From positions 55,266 through 119,265 of the forward strand of contig JAFAYV010000087.1 in NCBI GenBank assembly GCA_019240115.1: a stretch of DNA of 64,000 bases, written 5' to 3'. The notes beneath the pieces were generated by a model. It was not told the DNA's origin and made no database searches. It was given only the letters and a program-made list of their open reading frames with translations. Both the position numbers and the translations under genes were made by a program. This stretch comes from Solirubrobacterales bacterium. Lineage in GTDB: Bacteria; Actinomycetota; Thermoleophilia; Solirubrobacterales; Solirubrobacteraceae. This document shows, one piece after another, positions 52,501-61,719 of this stretch (position 1 is the first letter of the stretch; the number at the start of each line of letters is the position of its first letter).

Positions 52501-52922
52501 AGCGGGTTCGGGTCGGCGGGCTGGTGGTCGCCCGCCAACGCCCCGGAACCGCCGGCGGCGTGGTCTTCCTCCTGCTCGAGGACGAGCACGGCACGATCAA
52601 CCTGATCGTCCCGCCGCCGGTCTACGAGCGCCATCGCCTGATCGTGCGCACCGAACCGTTGATGCTCGCCGAGGGGAAGCTGGAGCGCTTCGCCGCCGGC
52701 GGCGGGGTGATCAACGTGCTCGTCAGCCGGGTCGGCTCGATCGACGCGCCCGACCGGCTCGTCGCCGAGGTCAAGGACTTCTCGATGCTCGACGAGCAGG
52801 TGCGCATCGGACTGGCCGAGCGCAGGACGGCGGCCGCGGGTGCAAGCGCAGCCGGCGAGGCGGAGGACTTTCGCGCGGTCGCGCCACCGGCCATGAGCTT
52901 CGCGTCCGGACGGCGCCGCTGA
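49542..52922 (+). CDS. dnaE2: Error-prone DNA polymerase DnaE2
   Basis: The 1126-aa C-family polymerase lacks a proofreading exonuclease and does mutagenic lesion bypass with ImuB. The PHP domain begins at once (ELHCHSAFSFLDGAS). The palm Asps are Asp396 and Asp398 in PDIDLDFP, with Asp557 in KIDLLGLG. Also present are the GRGSSVSS and SCSDAGF segments and a C-terminal OB domain (VRVGGLVVARQRPG). I chose the ATG at 49542, which abuts the SOS box; two earlier in-frame codons lie inside the box. Typical DnaE2 proteins are about 1050-1150 aa. It is apart from imuB by about 7 kb. Confidence 0.95.
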   Translation: MYAELHCHSAFSFLDGASLPDELVPTALELGYESVALTDHNSVSGSMEFAVSARALGLRAIHGAEVDLDDDRHLTLLVADARGWSNLCRILTRAHAHTREGRPGAPATAPQTPLATVLDRSEGLVCLSGCALRGVHDEATLRRLRDAFGPERLRIELQRPFLRDDRARNRRLEALARRLELACVATGNVHAHARCRAPLQDVLVAIRLHTTLDASEPQRRGNFSHVLAAPEAMARRFAEHPEAVAETTRLADSLRFDLGHDLGYRYPGAEDERAMRTLTELCDERMRTRYADAPAEIRERAGTRLREEMSIIEKLGLPGFFLLHHDLLELAREVAVEVRGAGGDGLARALLPPGRGRGSSVSSIVCFLTGLSHVDPIANELLIGRFLNEELTSLPDIDLDFPRDIREKLIPRVHERYGHDRSALVAAFPTYRARGAIRELGKALGLPPGEIERVARGSEGWSARDVDKDIESARSGPAHPDAAHAARPLTGRWAWLARLSAQAHGLPRHLSQHSGGMIVATRPLVDCCPIVPAAMEGRQIAQWDKDSCSDAGFLKIDLLGLGMLSAVERAVAMISRVRGEQVDLSRIPYDDPATYECIQAADTTGVFQIESRAQMASLRRTRPQSLRDITIQVAIVRPGPIQGGAVNPYIERRQRCNDDPDYRIPYEHPSLETVLADTLGTIIFQDQVLEVAIAFAGFSVGEAEGLRRAMSRKRSEAAIQAYHERFVAGAQRKHDVDTETAERVFAMVQGFSGFGFPKAHGAAFGLLAYQSTWLRVHYAPEFLCALLNEQPMGFYPPDALVHEAQRRGIEVAPPDVNVSGAECKLEGRNRVRIGLGYVRGVRAREVEALVGVREATGRFQSLTELASRAGSGAASLELLAWSGACDSLALEAMGPGRRRSGSARRMALWQLGVVTPGRRVPGGTQLALPLDLPAPPALRQLSDWERMLADYATTGLTTGAHPLGLLRERLAPDVVTSRDLAQMEHGQRVRVGGLVVARQRPGTAGGVVFLLLEDEHGTINLIVPPPVYERHRLIVRTEPLMLAEGKLERFAAGGGVINVLVSRVGSIDAPDRLVAEVKDFSMLDEQVRIGLAERRTAAAGASAAGEAEDFRAVAPPAMSFASGRRR

Positions 52923-52971
52923 TGGCGACGATCGGCTCCGTGCGGCCCGTCCCGGCGGTCGGAACGGTAAG

Positions 52972-53508
52972 GTGCCGCGCGTGCTCGGCGTCCTGCTCTT
53001 CGCGGCCTTCTGGGTCGTGGTCGCGGTCGGCCTGTTCTACGTCGCCGCGCGTGGCGGACCGTCCCGGGTGGGCGCCTCGAGCCGCCGGCCGGGCCGCGGC
53101 GCCAACCGGGCGATCGGGATCGTCTGCGCCGTCGTCGTGGTCGGCGTCGGCCTCGTGCTGCCGCTCGTCCTGCTCGTCGGCAACGGCGACAACGCCAACG
53201 GCCAGGTCGGGGGGGTGAAGCTGAGCGCCGCCGAGCGCAACGGGCGCGAGCTGTTCGGCTCGCACTGCGCCGTCTGCCACACGCTGGCGGCGGCCAACGC
53301 CATCGGCAAGGTGGGGCCGAACCTCGACCTGCTCAAGCCGACGCAGTCCACGGTCGTCAACACGATCAACAACGGCTGCCTGCCCAACGCGCCCTCCGGA
53401 TCGTCCGAGGACTGCCTCGGCCAGGGCGTGATGCCGGCAGATGTCGTCACCGGTCGCAACGCGACCGACGTGGCGGAGTTCGTGGCCAAGGTCGCGGGCA
53501 ACGAGTAA
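52972..53508 (+). CDS. Membrane-anchored c-type cytochrome
   Basis: The 178-aa protein has two N-terminal membrane helices (about 4-26 and 47-69). A monoheme cytochrome c domain follows, with Cys99-x-x-Cys102-His103 and Met154 in GVMPADVV as a likely sixth ligand. Cys136 and Cys148 may form a disulfide. It should be an electron carrier on the outer face of the membrane. It starts at GTG 52972, 49 bp after dnaE2. No other electron-transfer gene is next to it. Confidence 0.8.
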   Translation: MPRVLGVLLFAAFWVVVAVGLFYVAARGGPSRVGASSRRPGRGANRAIGIVCAVVVVGVGLVLPLVLLVGNGDNANGQVGGVKLSAAERNGRELFGSHCAVCHTLAAANAIGKVGPNLDLLKPTQSTVVNTINNGCLPNAPSGSSEDCLGQGVMPADVVTGRNATDVAEFVAKVAGNE

Positions 53509-53510
53509 CC

Positions 53511-53591
53511 CGCGGCGGCCGCCCTCCGGCGGCGGCGCGCGAGAACTGCCGGACGCGGCGGCCGCCCTCCGGCGGCGGCGCGCGAGAACTG
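53511..53591 (+). repeat. 38-bp direct repeat just after the cytochrome c gene
   Basis: A 38-bp unit (53511-53548) starting CGCGGCGGCCGCCC recurs exactly at 53554-53591 with a 5-bp spacer. It begins 2 bp after the cytochrome stop codon. Confidence 0.85.
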
Positions 53592-53677
53592 TCGCGAACA
53601 GCGAGGTGGCCGGCGGGGCGGGTGGTTGCCGTCCGAGACCGCTGATAGCGTGCGGAATCGGTAGGTTTCCCGCCGTG

Positions 53678-54172
53678 ATGGACGAACAACTGGCGCAACT
53701 GCGACGCGAGCCCGCCCGGACGCCAACGGTCCGGCGGGCGGCGCGTCCGCTGCGCGAGGCGCGTCCGCTGCGCGAGGCCCCTCCGCTACGCGAGGCCCCT
53801 CCGCTACGCGAGGCCCGCCCGCTACGCGAGGCGCGTGCCGCCCGTTCTGCTTCGCGCCGCTCGGAGGCGGCTCGGGCCGGGCGCGTGCTCGACCTCGACT
53901 TCGGGCGGATCTCCGACGACCTCCTGAGTCGCGGCTACGAGGAGCGTTGGCGGGTCGCCGACGCCGACACCGGCGGGATCCCGGGGCGCCGGACGGTGAC
54001 GATCCGCGGCCAGGGATCCGAGCGCTCTTCCGTCCGCCGTGACGGCCGCGACCGCCGGCCGGTGCAGCGTCGCCACGAGCGGGCCGGTTTCCGACCCGAC
54101 CGCGCGGCGCTGTGGGCGGTCATGCTGTGCGTCATGCTCGTGCTCGTCGCCGTCACGAGCGCGCACGCCTGA
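53678..54172 (+). CDS. Repeat-containing C-terminally anchored membrane protein, unknown
   Basis: The 164-aa protein has a very basic N-terminus, then five PLREA[R/P] hexapeptide repeats (about residues 24-53), a conserved-looking middle (RVLDLDFGRISDDLLSRGYEERWRVAD) and one C-terminal helix (LWAVMLCVMLVLVAVTSAHA). I know no family. The cytoplasmic part may be a membrane-tethered interaction domain. GTG 53675 is an alternative start. Its last codons and stop lie in a 31-bp tandem repeat. Confidence 0.55.
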   Translation: MDEQLAQLRREPARTPTVRRAARPLREARPLREAPPLREAPPLREARPLREARAARSASRRSEAARAGRVLDLDFGRISDDLLSRGYEERWRVADADTGGIPGRRTVTIRGQGSERSSVRRDGRDRRPVQRRHERAGFRPDRAALWAVMLCVMLVLVAVTSAHA

Positions 54173-54247
54173 CCTCGTCGCCGTCACGAGCGCGCACGCC
54201 TGACTCCGTCGCCGTCATGAGCGCGCACGCCTGACCTCGTCGCCGTC
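54143..54247 (+). repeat. 31-bp tandem repeat spanning a stop codon
   Basis: The unit CTCGTCGCCGTCACGAGCGC (first 20 of 31 bp) occurs at 54143-54173 (inside the gene and over its stop), 54174-54204 and, with small changes, 54205-54235, plus a partial copy to 54247. Each copy again carries the TGA in the same place. Confidence 0.9.
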
Positions 54248-54485
54248 GGCGCCGCGCCGATCTCACAGGAAGACCGCAGCTTGCGGGGAAATTATGCGGG
54301 TCAGACCTCGGCCTGAACCGCCCTTTATGGCGCTGCGTACAACCGGGAAGAGGCGTGGTCCGACCTTGTGCGGACATGTGTCGAGCAGTACACTTACCCC
54401 AAGTAAGCATTTTTCCAGAGTCATAGCCGGCGGGCGTGCCGCGCGGACGCCTGCACCTCTTTCGAAACCCCTTTCGGTGCTCGCG
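54173..54485. promoter_or_regulatory. Regulatory gap before the AhpD-like/HxlR pair
   Basis: After the 31-bp repeats this gap holds an inverted repeat CTTAC-CCCAA-GTAAG (54393-54407), typical in form of HxlR-family operators, about 80 bp upstream of the start codon. I see no other gene here. Confidence 0.5.
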
Positions 54486-55046
54486 ATGAAGATTCCCATG
54501 AGCAGGTTCCAGATCCACGACGACCTGACTGCCCCCGAGGGCTCGCTGGCCGTTCTCCGCGGCGCGCTCTCCGCGGGGGGTCAGCTGCCGAACTTCCTCG
54601 GCGTGCTCGCCGGCTCCCCCGCGGCGCTGCGGGCCTACGCGCGGTTCCGGTCCGAGCTGCGTCACGGCAAGCTGTCGCAGCCGACCTACGAGCGGATCGC
54701 GCTCGCGGTCGCCGAGCACTATCACTCCGAGCCTGGGGTCGCCCTGCACAGCCGGGCCGCGCGGGCGGCAGGACTGGCCATCGACGAGGTCGCGCTTGCG
54801 CGCCAGTTCGACTCGCGCGACGAGAGCCAGGCCGCTCTGCTGCGCTACCTGCACGCGCTCCTGGTCGACGGGCGCCCCGCGATGCACCTGCACGAGGAGG
54901 CGCGCGAGGCGGGCTGGGATGACGAGCAGATCCTCGAGGCGATCGCCGAGGTCACGCTGGAGTCGTTCACGGCGATGATCAACGTCGCGGGCGATGTGCC
55001 GGTCGACGGTTCGACCGAAGCGTCGCGCGCGCTCGAGGCGGCCTAG
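54486..55046 (+). CDS. AhpD/carboxymuconolactone-decarboxylase-like protein without CxxC
   Basis: The 186-aa protein shows the AhpD-like pattern: a helix of RSELRHGKLSQPTYERIALAVAEHY (in part), then LLRYLHALL and the conserved IAEVTLESFTAMINVAG. The redox CxxC that precedes the His in peroxidase members is missing; EHYHSEPGVALHS takes its place. So it is probably not an active disulfide peroxidase. The HxlR regulator encoded 19 bp downstream probably controls it through the site at 54393-54407. Confidence 0.7.
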   Translation: MKIPMSRFQIHDDLTAPEGSLAVLRGALSAGGQLPNFLGVLAGSPAALRAYARFRSELRHGKLSQPTYERIALAVAEHYHSEPGVALHSRAARAAGLAIDEVALARQFDSRDESQAALLRYLHALLVDGRPAMHLHEEAREAGWDDEQILEAIAEVTLESFTAMINVAGDVPVDGSTEASRALEAA

Positions 55047-55065
55047 GCATAAGCTCTCCGGCTGC

Positions 55066-55431
55066 ATGACCGCGCACGAGCAGCCAGCCGGAGAGGACGG
55101 AGCGCGGGGGAACTGCTGCCCTCTCTACCACGAGGCGGTCGAGCTCGTGGGCCGGCGCTGGACGGGAGCGATCCTCCACGTTCTGATGGACGGGCCGCTG
55201 CGGTTCACCGAGATCGCTCAGGCCATCCCCGAGCTCTCCGACCGGCTTCTGTCCGAGCGCATGAAGGAGCTCGAGCGGCGCGGGATGGTGAAGCGCACGG
55301 TCATCGACGGGCCGCCGCTGCGCGTGCGCTACGAGCTGTCGCGGATGGGCCGCGAGCTCGAGCCCGCGCTCGCGGAGCTGCAGACATGGGGTCGCCGCTG
55401 GCTCGGCGACCGCGCCGCCACCCAGACCTGA
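55066..55431 (+). CDS. HxlR-family transcriptional regulator
   Basis: The 121-aa protein has the HxlR pattern: an N-terminal Cys pair (GNCCPLYHEAVELVGRRWTG), then LMDGPLRFTEIAQAIPELSDRLLSERMKEL (split by helices) and a wing with MVKRTVIDGPPLRVRYELS. The Cys residues may sense oxidants or electrophiles, as in related proteins. It follows the AhpD-like gene on the same strand. Confidence 0.85.
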   Translation: MTAHEQPAGEDGARGNCCPLYHEAVELVGRRWTGAILHVLMDGPLRFTEIAQAIPELSDRLLSERMKELERRGMVKRTVIDGPPLRVRYELSRMGRELEPALAELQTWGRRWLGDRAATQT

Positions 55432-55531
55432 GGGCGCGGCCGCCGAGGCCCGCGGGCACGGCACGTCCGAACGCCGCGCGTGCAGCCGGCCAACTACGAG
55501 CGCTCCGCCGACAGATAACGTTCCCGCCGCC

Positions 55532-56866
55532 ATGGACGCCCCGCTGACCGCGCAGGACGTGATCTCGATCGTCGCCGAGCGCGAGATCCGGTTCATCCGC
55601 ATGTGGTTCACCGACATCCTCGGTCAGCTGAAGGCGTTCTCGATCAACGCGACCGAGCTCGCGGACGCCTTCGAGGGCGGCATGGGCTTCGACGGCTCCT
55701 CGATCACCGGGTTCAACGCGATCGAGGAGTCCGACATGATCGCGATGCCCGATCCGAGCACGTTTCGGCCGCTGCCGTGGCGGTCCAACGAGGCCGGGGT
55801 GGCCCGGATGTTCTGCGACATCCAGACGCCGGAACGCACGCCCTACGAGGGCGATCCCCGTCACGTCCTGCGGCGGGCGTTGCAGCGGGCGCAGTCGATG
55901 GGCTTCGACCACTTCTACGTCGGCCCCGAGCTCGAGTACTACTACTTCCGCGATTCGAAGTCCACCGAGGTGCTCGACGAGGGCGGCTACTTCGACCTGA
56001 CGACGCTCGACGCCGGCTCGGACCTGCGCCGCGAGACGGTGCTGGCGCTCGAGCAGCTCGGGATCCACACCGAGTACACCCACCACGAGGTCGGCCCCAG
56101 CCAGCACGAGATCGACATGCGCTACGCCGACGCGATGAAGATGGCCGACGATTGCATGACCTACCGGATCACGGTCAGGGAATACGCGATGAAGTACGGG
56201 TTGCACGCGACGTTCATGCCCAAGCCGCTGTTCGGCAAGAACGGCTCGGGGATGCACACCCACCAGTCGTTGTTCCGCGGCGAGCAGAACGCGTTCTACG
56301 ACGCCGAGGACCCGCACTTCCTCTCCGACGTCGGGAAGGCGTTCATCGCCGGCCAGCTCCGCCACGCGCGCGAGATCTGCTCGATCTTCGCCCAGTGGGT
56401 CAACTCCTACAAGCGCCTGGTCCCCGGCTACGAGGCGCCCGTCTACGTCGCCTGGTCGCGCCGCAACCGCTCGGCGCTCGTCCGCGTCCCGCTGTATCAC
56501 CCCGGCCGCGAGCGCGCCACGCGGATGGAGCTGCGCTGCCCGGACCCGGCCTGCAATCCGTACCTGACCTTCGCCGTCCTGCTGCAGGCGGGCCTGGAGG
56601 GGATCGAGAACGGCTATGAGCTGCCGGACCCGATGGATCGCAACCTGTACCACCTCTCGCCCGACGAGCGGCGCCGGCTCGGCATCGACCAGCTGCCCGA
56701 GACGCTCGGTGAGGCGATCGAGCTGACCGGGCGCTCCGAGCTCGTCCTGCGCACGCTCGGCGAGCACATGTTCAACCGCTACGTCGAGATCAAGCGCCAG
56801 GAGTGGGATGACTACCGGGTGCAGGTCACCCGGTGGGAGCTCGACCGCTACCTGCCGGTGCTCTGA
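55532..56866 (+). CDS. glnA: Glutamine synthetase, type I (alpha-like)
   Basis: The 444-aa enzyme makes glutamine from glutamate and ammonia. Motifs include MGFDGSSITGF, the metal/glutamate region YVGPELEYY, the ATP/flap region HHEVGPSQHEIDMRYADA (in part) and GSGMHTHQSL, then NPYLTFAVLLQAG. It lacks the segment carrying the adenylylated Tyr of GSI-beta, and its length (444) is of the alpha form. The upstream 100 bp give no clear operator. Actinobacteria often have several GS paralogues, so a different amino substrate cannot be excluded. Confidence 0.92.
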   Translation: MDAPLTAQDVISIVAEREIRFIRMWFTDILGQLKAFSINATELADAFEGGMGFDGSSITGFNAIEESDMIAMPDPSTFRPLPWRSNEAGVARMFCDIQTPERTPYEGDPRHVLRRALQRAQSMGFDHFYVGPELEYYYFRDSKSTEVLDEGGYFDLTTLDAGSDLRRETVLALEQLGIHTEYTHHEVGPSQHEIDMRYADAMKMADDCMTYRITVREYAMKYGLHATFMPKPLFGKNGSGMHTHQSLFRGEQNAFYDAEDPHFLSDVGKAFIAGQLRHAREICSIFAQWVNSYKRLVPGYEAPVYVAWSRRNRSALVRVPLYHPGRERATRMELRCPDPACNPYLTFAVLLQAGLEGIENGYELPDPMDRNLYHLSPDERRRLGIDQLPETLGEAIELTGRSELVLRTLGEHMFNRYVEIKRQEWDDYRVQVTRWELDRYLPVL

Positions 56867-56880
56867 GCGGGCGGGCGGCG

Positions 56881-56927
56881 GCGCTCCGGCCCGCGCCTCA
56901 GAGCGCCCGCCGCGCTCCGGCCGCGCC

Positions 56928-56941
<14 letters not shown>
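56881..56941. repeat. ~30-bp direct repeat spanning the DUF255 gene stop
   Basis: Two copies of a unit starting GCGCTCCGGCC (56881-56911 and 56912-56941) differ by one or two bases. The second carries the minus-strand stop codon (56928-56930) of the DUF255 gene. It lies between two convergent genes. Confidence 0.85.
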
Positions 56942-58925
<1,984 letters not shown>

Positions 58926-59007
58926 GGTGCGAGCCTACCCCGGCCCGGATCGCCGGACGCGGCGCGCGCAATACGCTGTTCGCACTGCTTCGAGGAAAGG
59001 GGTCGTT

Positions 59008-59400
59008 GTGCCAGCCAATCGCGAACCGGTGACCGCGAGCGACGCGCCGGCGGCGGTCGGGCCGTACGTCCACGCGATTGCCTCCGGCGGGCTGCTGTTC
59101 TGCTCGGGTCAGATTCCGCTCGACCCGCGGACGGGGGACATGGTCGGCGCCACGCCCGCCGATCAGGCGGGGCGCTGCCTCGAGAACCTCGCGGCGGTGT
59201 GCGCCGCCGCGGGCGCAAGCCTCGGGAACGCGGTGCGGGTGACGATCTACACCACCGACATGTCGGCGTTCGCCTCGATCAACGAGGTCTACGGATCGTT
59301 CTTCGAGTCCAGCCCGCCGGCGCGCGTGGCGATCGGCGTCACCGCGCTCCCCCGCGGCGCCCAGGTCGAGATGGACGCGGTGGTGGCGCTCCCTGCCTGA
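59008..59400 (+). CDS. ridA: RidA/Rid-family enamine deaminase
   Basis: The 130-aa protein starts at GTG 59008 with GAGGAAAGG about 7 nt upstream. It shows VGPYVHAIASGGLLFCSGQIPLDP (in part), RCLENLAAVCAAAG and the catalytic Arg in PPARVAIGVTALP. RidA hydrolyses the reactive 2-aminoacrylate/2-aminocrotonate made by PLP dehydratases. The dehydratase gene is next, 25 bp downstream, which fits that role. Confidence 0.9.
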   Translation: MPANREPVTASDAPAAVGPYVHAIASGGLLFCSGQIPLDPRTGDMVGATPADQAGRCLENLAAVCAAAGASLGNAVRVTIYTTDMSAFASINEVYGSFFESSPPARVAIGVTALPRGAQVEMDAVVALPA

Positions 59401-59425
59401 GCGCAGCGACACCGAGGCCGCCCAG

Positions 59426-60640
59426 GTGGCGCTCTCGCTCGACGACGTTCGCCGCGCGACGGCGGCCGGCGCGGAGGTGATCCGCGAGACCCCGGTGCTG
59501 AGCACGCGCACGCTGACCGAGCGCACCGGATCGACGGTCGCGCTGAAGGCCGAGAACCTCCAGCGCACCGGGTCGTTCAAGCTCCGCGGCGCGCTCGCCA
59601 AGATCGCCGCCCTCGGTGAGCGCTGCACGGCCGGTGTCGTGTGCGGCAGCGCCGGCAACCACGCCCAGGCCCTCGCCTACGCGGCCCGCGCGCGGGGCGT
59701 CGCGTGCGAGGTGTTCATGCCCAACGGCGCGCCGGTGGCCAAGCTCGAGGCGGCGACCGGCCTGGGGGCGACGGTCCGCCTCGTGGGCTCGACCGTCGAG
59801 GACGCGGTCGCGGCGGCCAGCGCGCGGGCGCAGGAGGGCGGCCTCGCCTTCGCGCACCCCTTCGACGACCCCGACGTCATCGCCGGCCAGGGCGGCCTCG
59901 GGCTCGAGTTGGCGCGCCAGGTCCCCGGCGTCGCGCGGGTCATCGTGCCGATCGGGGGCGGCGGGCTCATCTCCGGCACCGCGGTCGCGCTCAAGAGCGA
60001 GCGCCCCGAGGTGCAGGTGATCGGCGTGCAGATGCGCGAGCGGGCGACGATCGCCGCGTCGCTGCGAGCGGGCGCGCCGGTCGCGGTGGACTCGGGGCTG
60101 ACGATCGCTGACGGGATCGCGGTCAAGCGCCCGGGCGCGCTGACGCTGTCGCTGATCGAGCGCTGGGTCGACGAGGTCGTGCTCGTCTCCGAGGACGAGG
60201 TCGCCGAGGCGATGGTGTTCCTGCTCGAGCGGGCCAAGCTCGTGGTCGAGGGCGCCGGGGCGGTCGCGGTCGCCGCCCTCCTCGGCGGGGTCCTGCCGCC
60301 GGCGCCCTCGGGGACGACCGTCGCCGTCCTCTCCGGGGGCAACGTCGATCCCGGCCTGCTCGCCGAGATCGCGCGGCGCCACGAGAGCCAGGCGGGACGG
60401 CGGCTCGTGCTGCTGGCCACGATCGCCGATCGGCCCGGCTCCCTCGCGCTGCTGCTCTCGCTCGTCGGCGAGCGCGGCGCCAACCTGCTCGACGTCGAGC
60501 ATCTGCGGGAGGGCTTCGAGCTGCACGTCCGCGAGACGGCGGTCCAGCTCGTGCTCGAGACGCGCGGGACCGAGCACGCGGATCAGGTCGAGCGGGCGGT
60601 TCGCGAGGCCGGCTACCCCGCGCCGCAGATCCAGCGATGA
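59426..60640 (+). CDS. ilvA: Threonine ammonia-lyase with C-terminal ACT domain
   Basis: The 404-aa enzyme has PLP Lys52 in TGSFKLRGAL, SAGNHAQ, GGGGL near 175-180 and a C-terminal ACT domain (about 325-404; LLATIADRPGSLALLLSLVGE). It converts threonine to 2-oxobutanoate for isoleucine or catabolism. The start is GTG 59426. RidA encoded just upstream removes its enamine by-product. A short ACT-less paralogue is at 30587. Confidence 0.9.
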   Translation: MALSLDDVRRATAAGAEVIRETPVLSTRTLTERTGSTVALKAENLQRTGSFKLRGALAKIAALGERCTAGVVCGSAGNHAQALAYAARARGVACEVFMPNGAPVAKLEAATGLGATVRLVGSTVEDAVAAASARAQEGGLAFAHPFDDPDVIAGQGGLGLELARQVPGVARVIVPIGGGGLISGTAVALKSERPEVQVIGVQMRERATIAASLRAGAPVAVDSGLTIADGIAVKRPGALTLSLIERWVDEVVLVSEDEVAEAMVFLLERAKLVVEGAGAVAVAALLGGVLPPAPSGTTVAVLSGGNVDPGLLAEIARRHESQAGRRLVLLATIADRPGSLALLLSLVGERGANLLDVEHLREGFELHVRETAVQLVLETRGTEHADQVERAVREAGYPAPQIQR

Positions 60641-60694
60641 GCGAGCGCCGCCATCAACCCCCGCCGCGCGCGGCGCTCCGGGAGCACGCGAGTG

Positions 60695-61447
60695 TCAGGC
60701 GGCGGCGCCGTCGCGCTGGAGGCGGTGGGCGTCGGCGGCGGTGACGAGCGCCGCGACGATGCGGCTGCGCTCGTCGGCCTCGGGATGCCATTGCACGCCA
60801 AGCACGAAGCGCCGCCCCGGGATCTCGATCGCCTCCGGCAGGTCGTCGAGCGTCGAGGTGCCGGTGACGACGAGGCCTTCGCCGATCCGCTCGACGCCCT
60901 GATGATGGTGGGACTTCGTGCTGTGCGCCAGCTCGCCGGCGGCGCGGGCGGCGAGCGAGTCCGGGGCCAGGCGGACGTCGTGGTCGGCCCCGTCGAAGCT
61001 CCCCGGGACCCGGCGGTGGTCCTCGTGGCCGATGCGGTCGGGCAGGTGCTGGATCAGGGTGCCGCCGAAGGCGACGTTGAGCACCTGCATCCCGCGGCAG
61101 ATGCCGAGCACCGGGAGGTCGCGCTCCACCGCCCGGCGCGTCAGCGCGATCTCAAACGCGTCGCGGAGCGGGTCGACGTTCTGGGTGGCCGGATCGACCT
61201 GCGCGCCGTAGCTCGCCGGGGCGATGTCGTAGCCGCCGGAGAGCATCAGCCCGTCGACTCGATCGAGCAGCTCGTCGGGCTCGCGCACGAGATCGGGCTC
61301 GGGCACGGCCATGAGCGCGAGGCCGCCGGCGCGGCGCACCGCCTCGGCGTAGCCGGCGGGCAGCAGCGCGGCGGGCTGGTCCCAGACGCCGAACTGCGCC
61401 CGGATGACCGGGGTGAGGATCGCGATCGCGGGGCGGGAGTCGCTCAC
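60695..61447 (-). CDS. puuD: Class I amidotransferase-like hydrolase (gamma-glutamyl-GABA hydrolase family, C26)
   Basis: The 250-aa protein has the nucleophile Cys117 in GICRGMQVLN and His221/Glu223 in VQWHPEAD, plus SHHHQGV, which are the marks of the PuuD/peptidase C26 family. It should split gamma-glutamyl amide bonds of polyamine or GABA conjugates. Its 3' end is convergent with ilvA. The gene symbol is by family likeness. Confidence 0.85.
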   Translation of the reverse strand: MSDSRPAIAILTPVIRAQFGVWDQPAALLPAGYAEAVRRAGGLALMAVPEPDLVREPDELLDRVDGLMLSGGYDIAPASYGAQVDPATQNVDPLRDAFEIALTRRAVERDLPVLGICRGMQVLNVAFGGTLIQHLPDRIGHEDHRRVPGSFDGADHDVRLAPDSLAARAAGELAHSTKSHHHQGVERIGEGLVVTGTSTLDDLPEAIEIPGRRFVLGVQWHPEADERSRIVAALVTAADAHRLQRDGAAA

Positions 61448-61452
61448 GCCCT

Positions 61453-61660
61453 CAGGCTAGTCGCCCGCCGCGCCGCCGGGCGCGCTGGACCTTGCCGCTC
61501 GTGGTCTTGGGCAGCTCGGGCACGAAGTCGACGATCCGCGGGTGCTTGTACGGCGCCGTCTGGCGCTCGACGTGATCCTGGAGCTCGGCCGCCAGGTCAT
61601 CGCGCGCCCCTCGAAGGAGAGATAGCCGTCCTCGTCGCGGCGAACGCCGCCCCCGCGACG
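61453..61660 (-). pseudogene. Remnant of an acyl-CoA/benzoate-CoA ligase-type gene
   Basis: On the minus strand the frame ending at 61453 gives [21 protein letters not shown], then [20 protein letters not shown], which is the C-terminal end of AMP-forming acyl-CoA ligases with the catalytic Lys of TSGK. Just upstream, in another frame, [13 protein letters not shown] matches the hinge region of the same family. About 60 codons between them are missing and the frame is shifted. The rest of the gene is gone, because the DUF427 gene starts at 61720. It is therefore a decayed gene. Confidence 0.7.
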
Positions 61661-61719
61661 TCGACGGCGAACTTCACGCCGCGCAGTCTCGCACCCGGCA
61701 GGTTGCTAGCCTCGACGGC

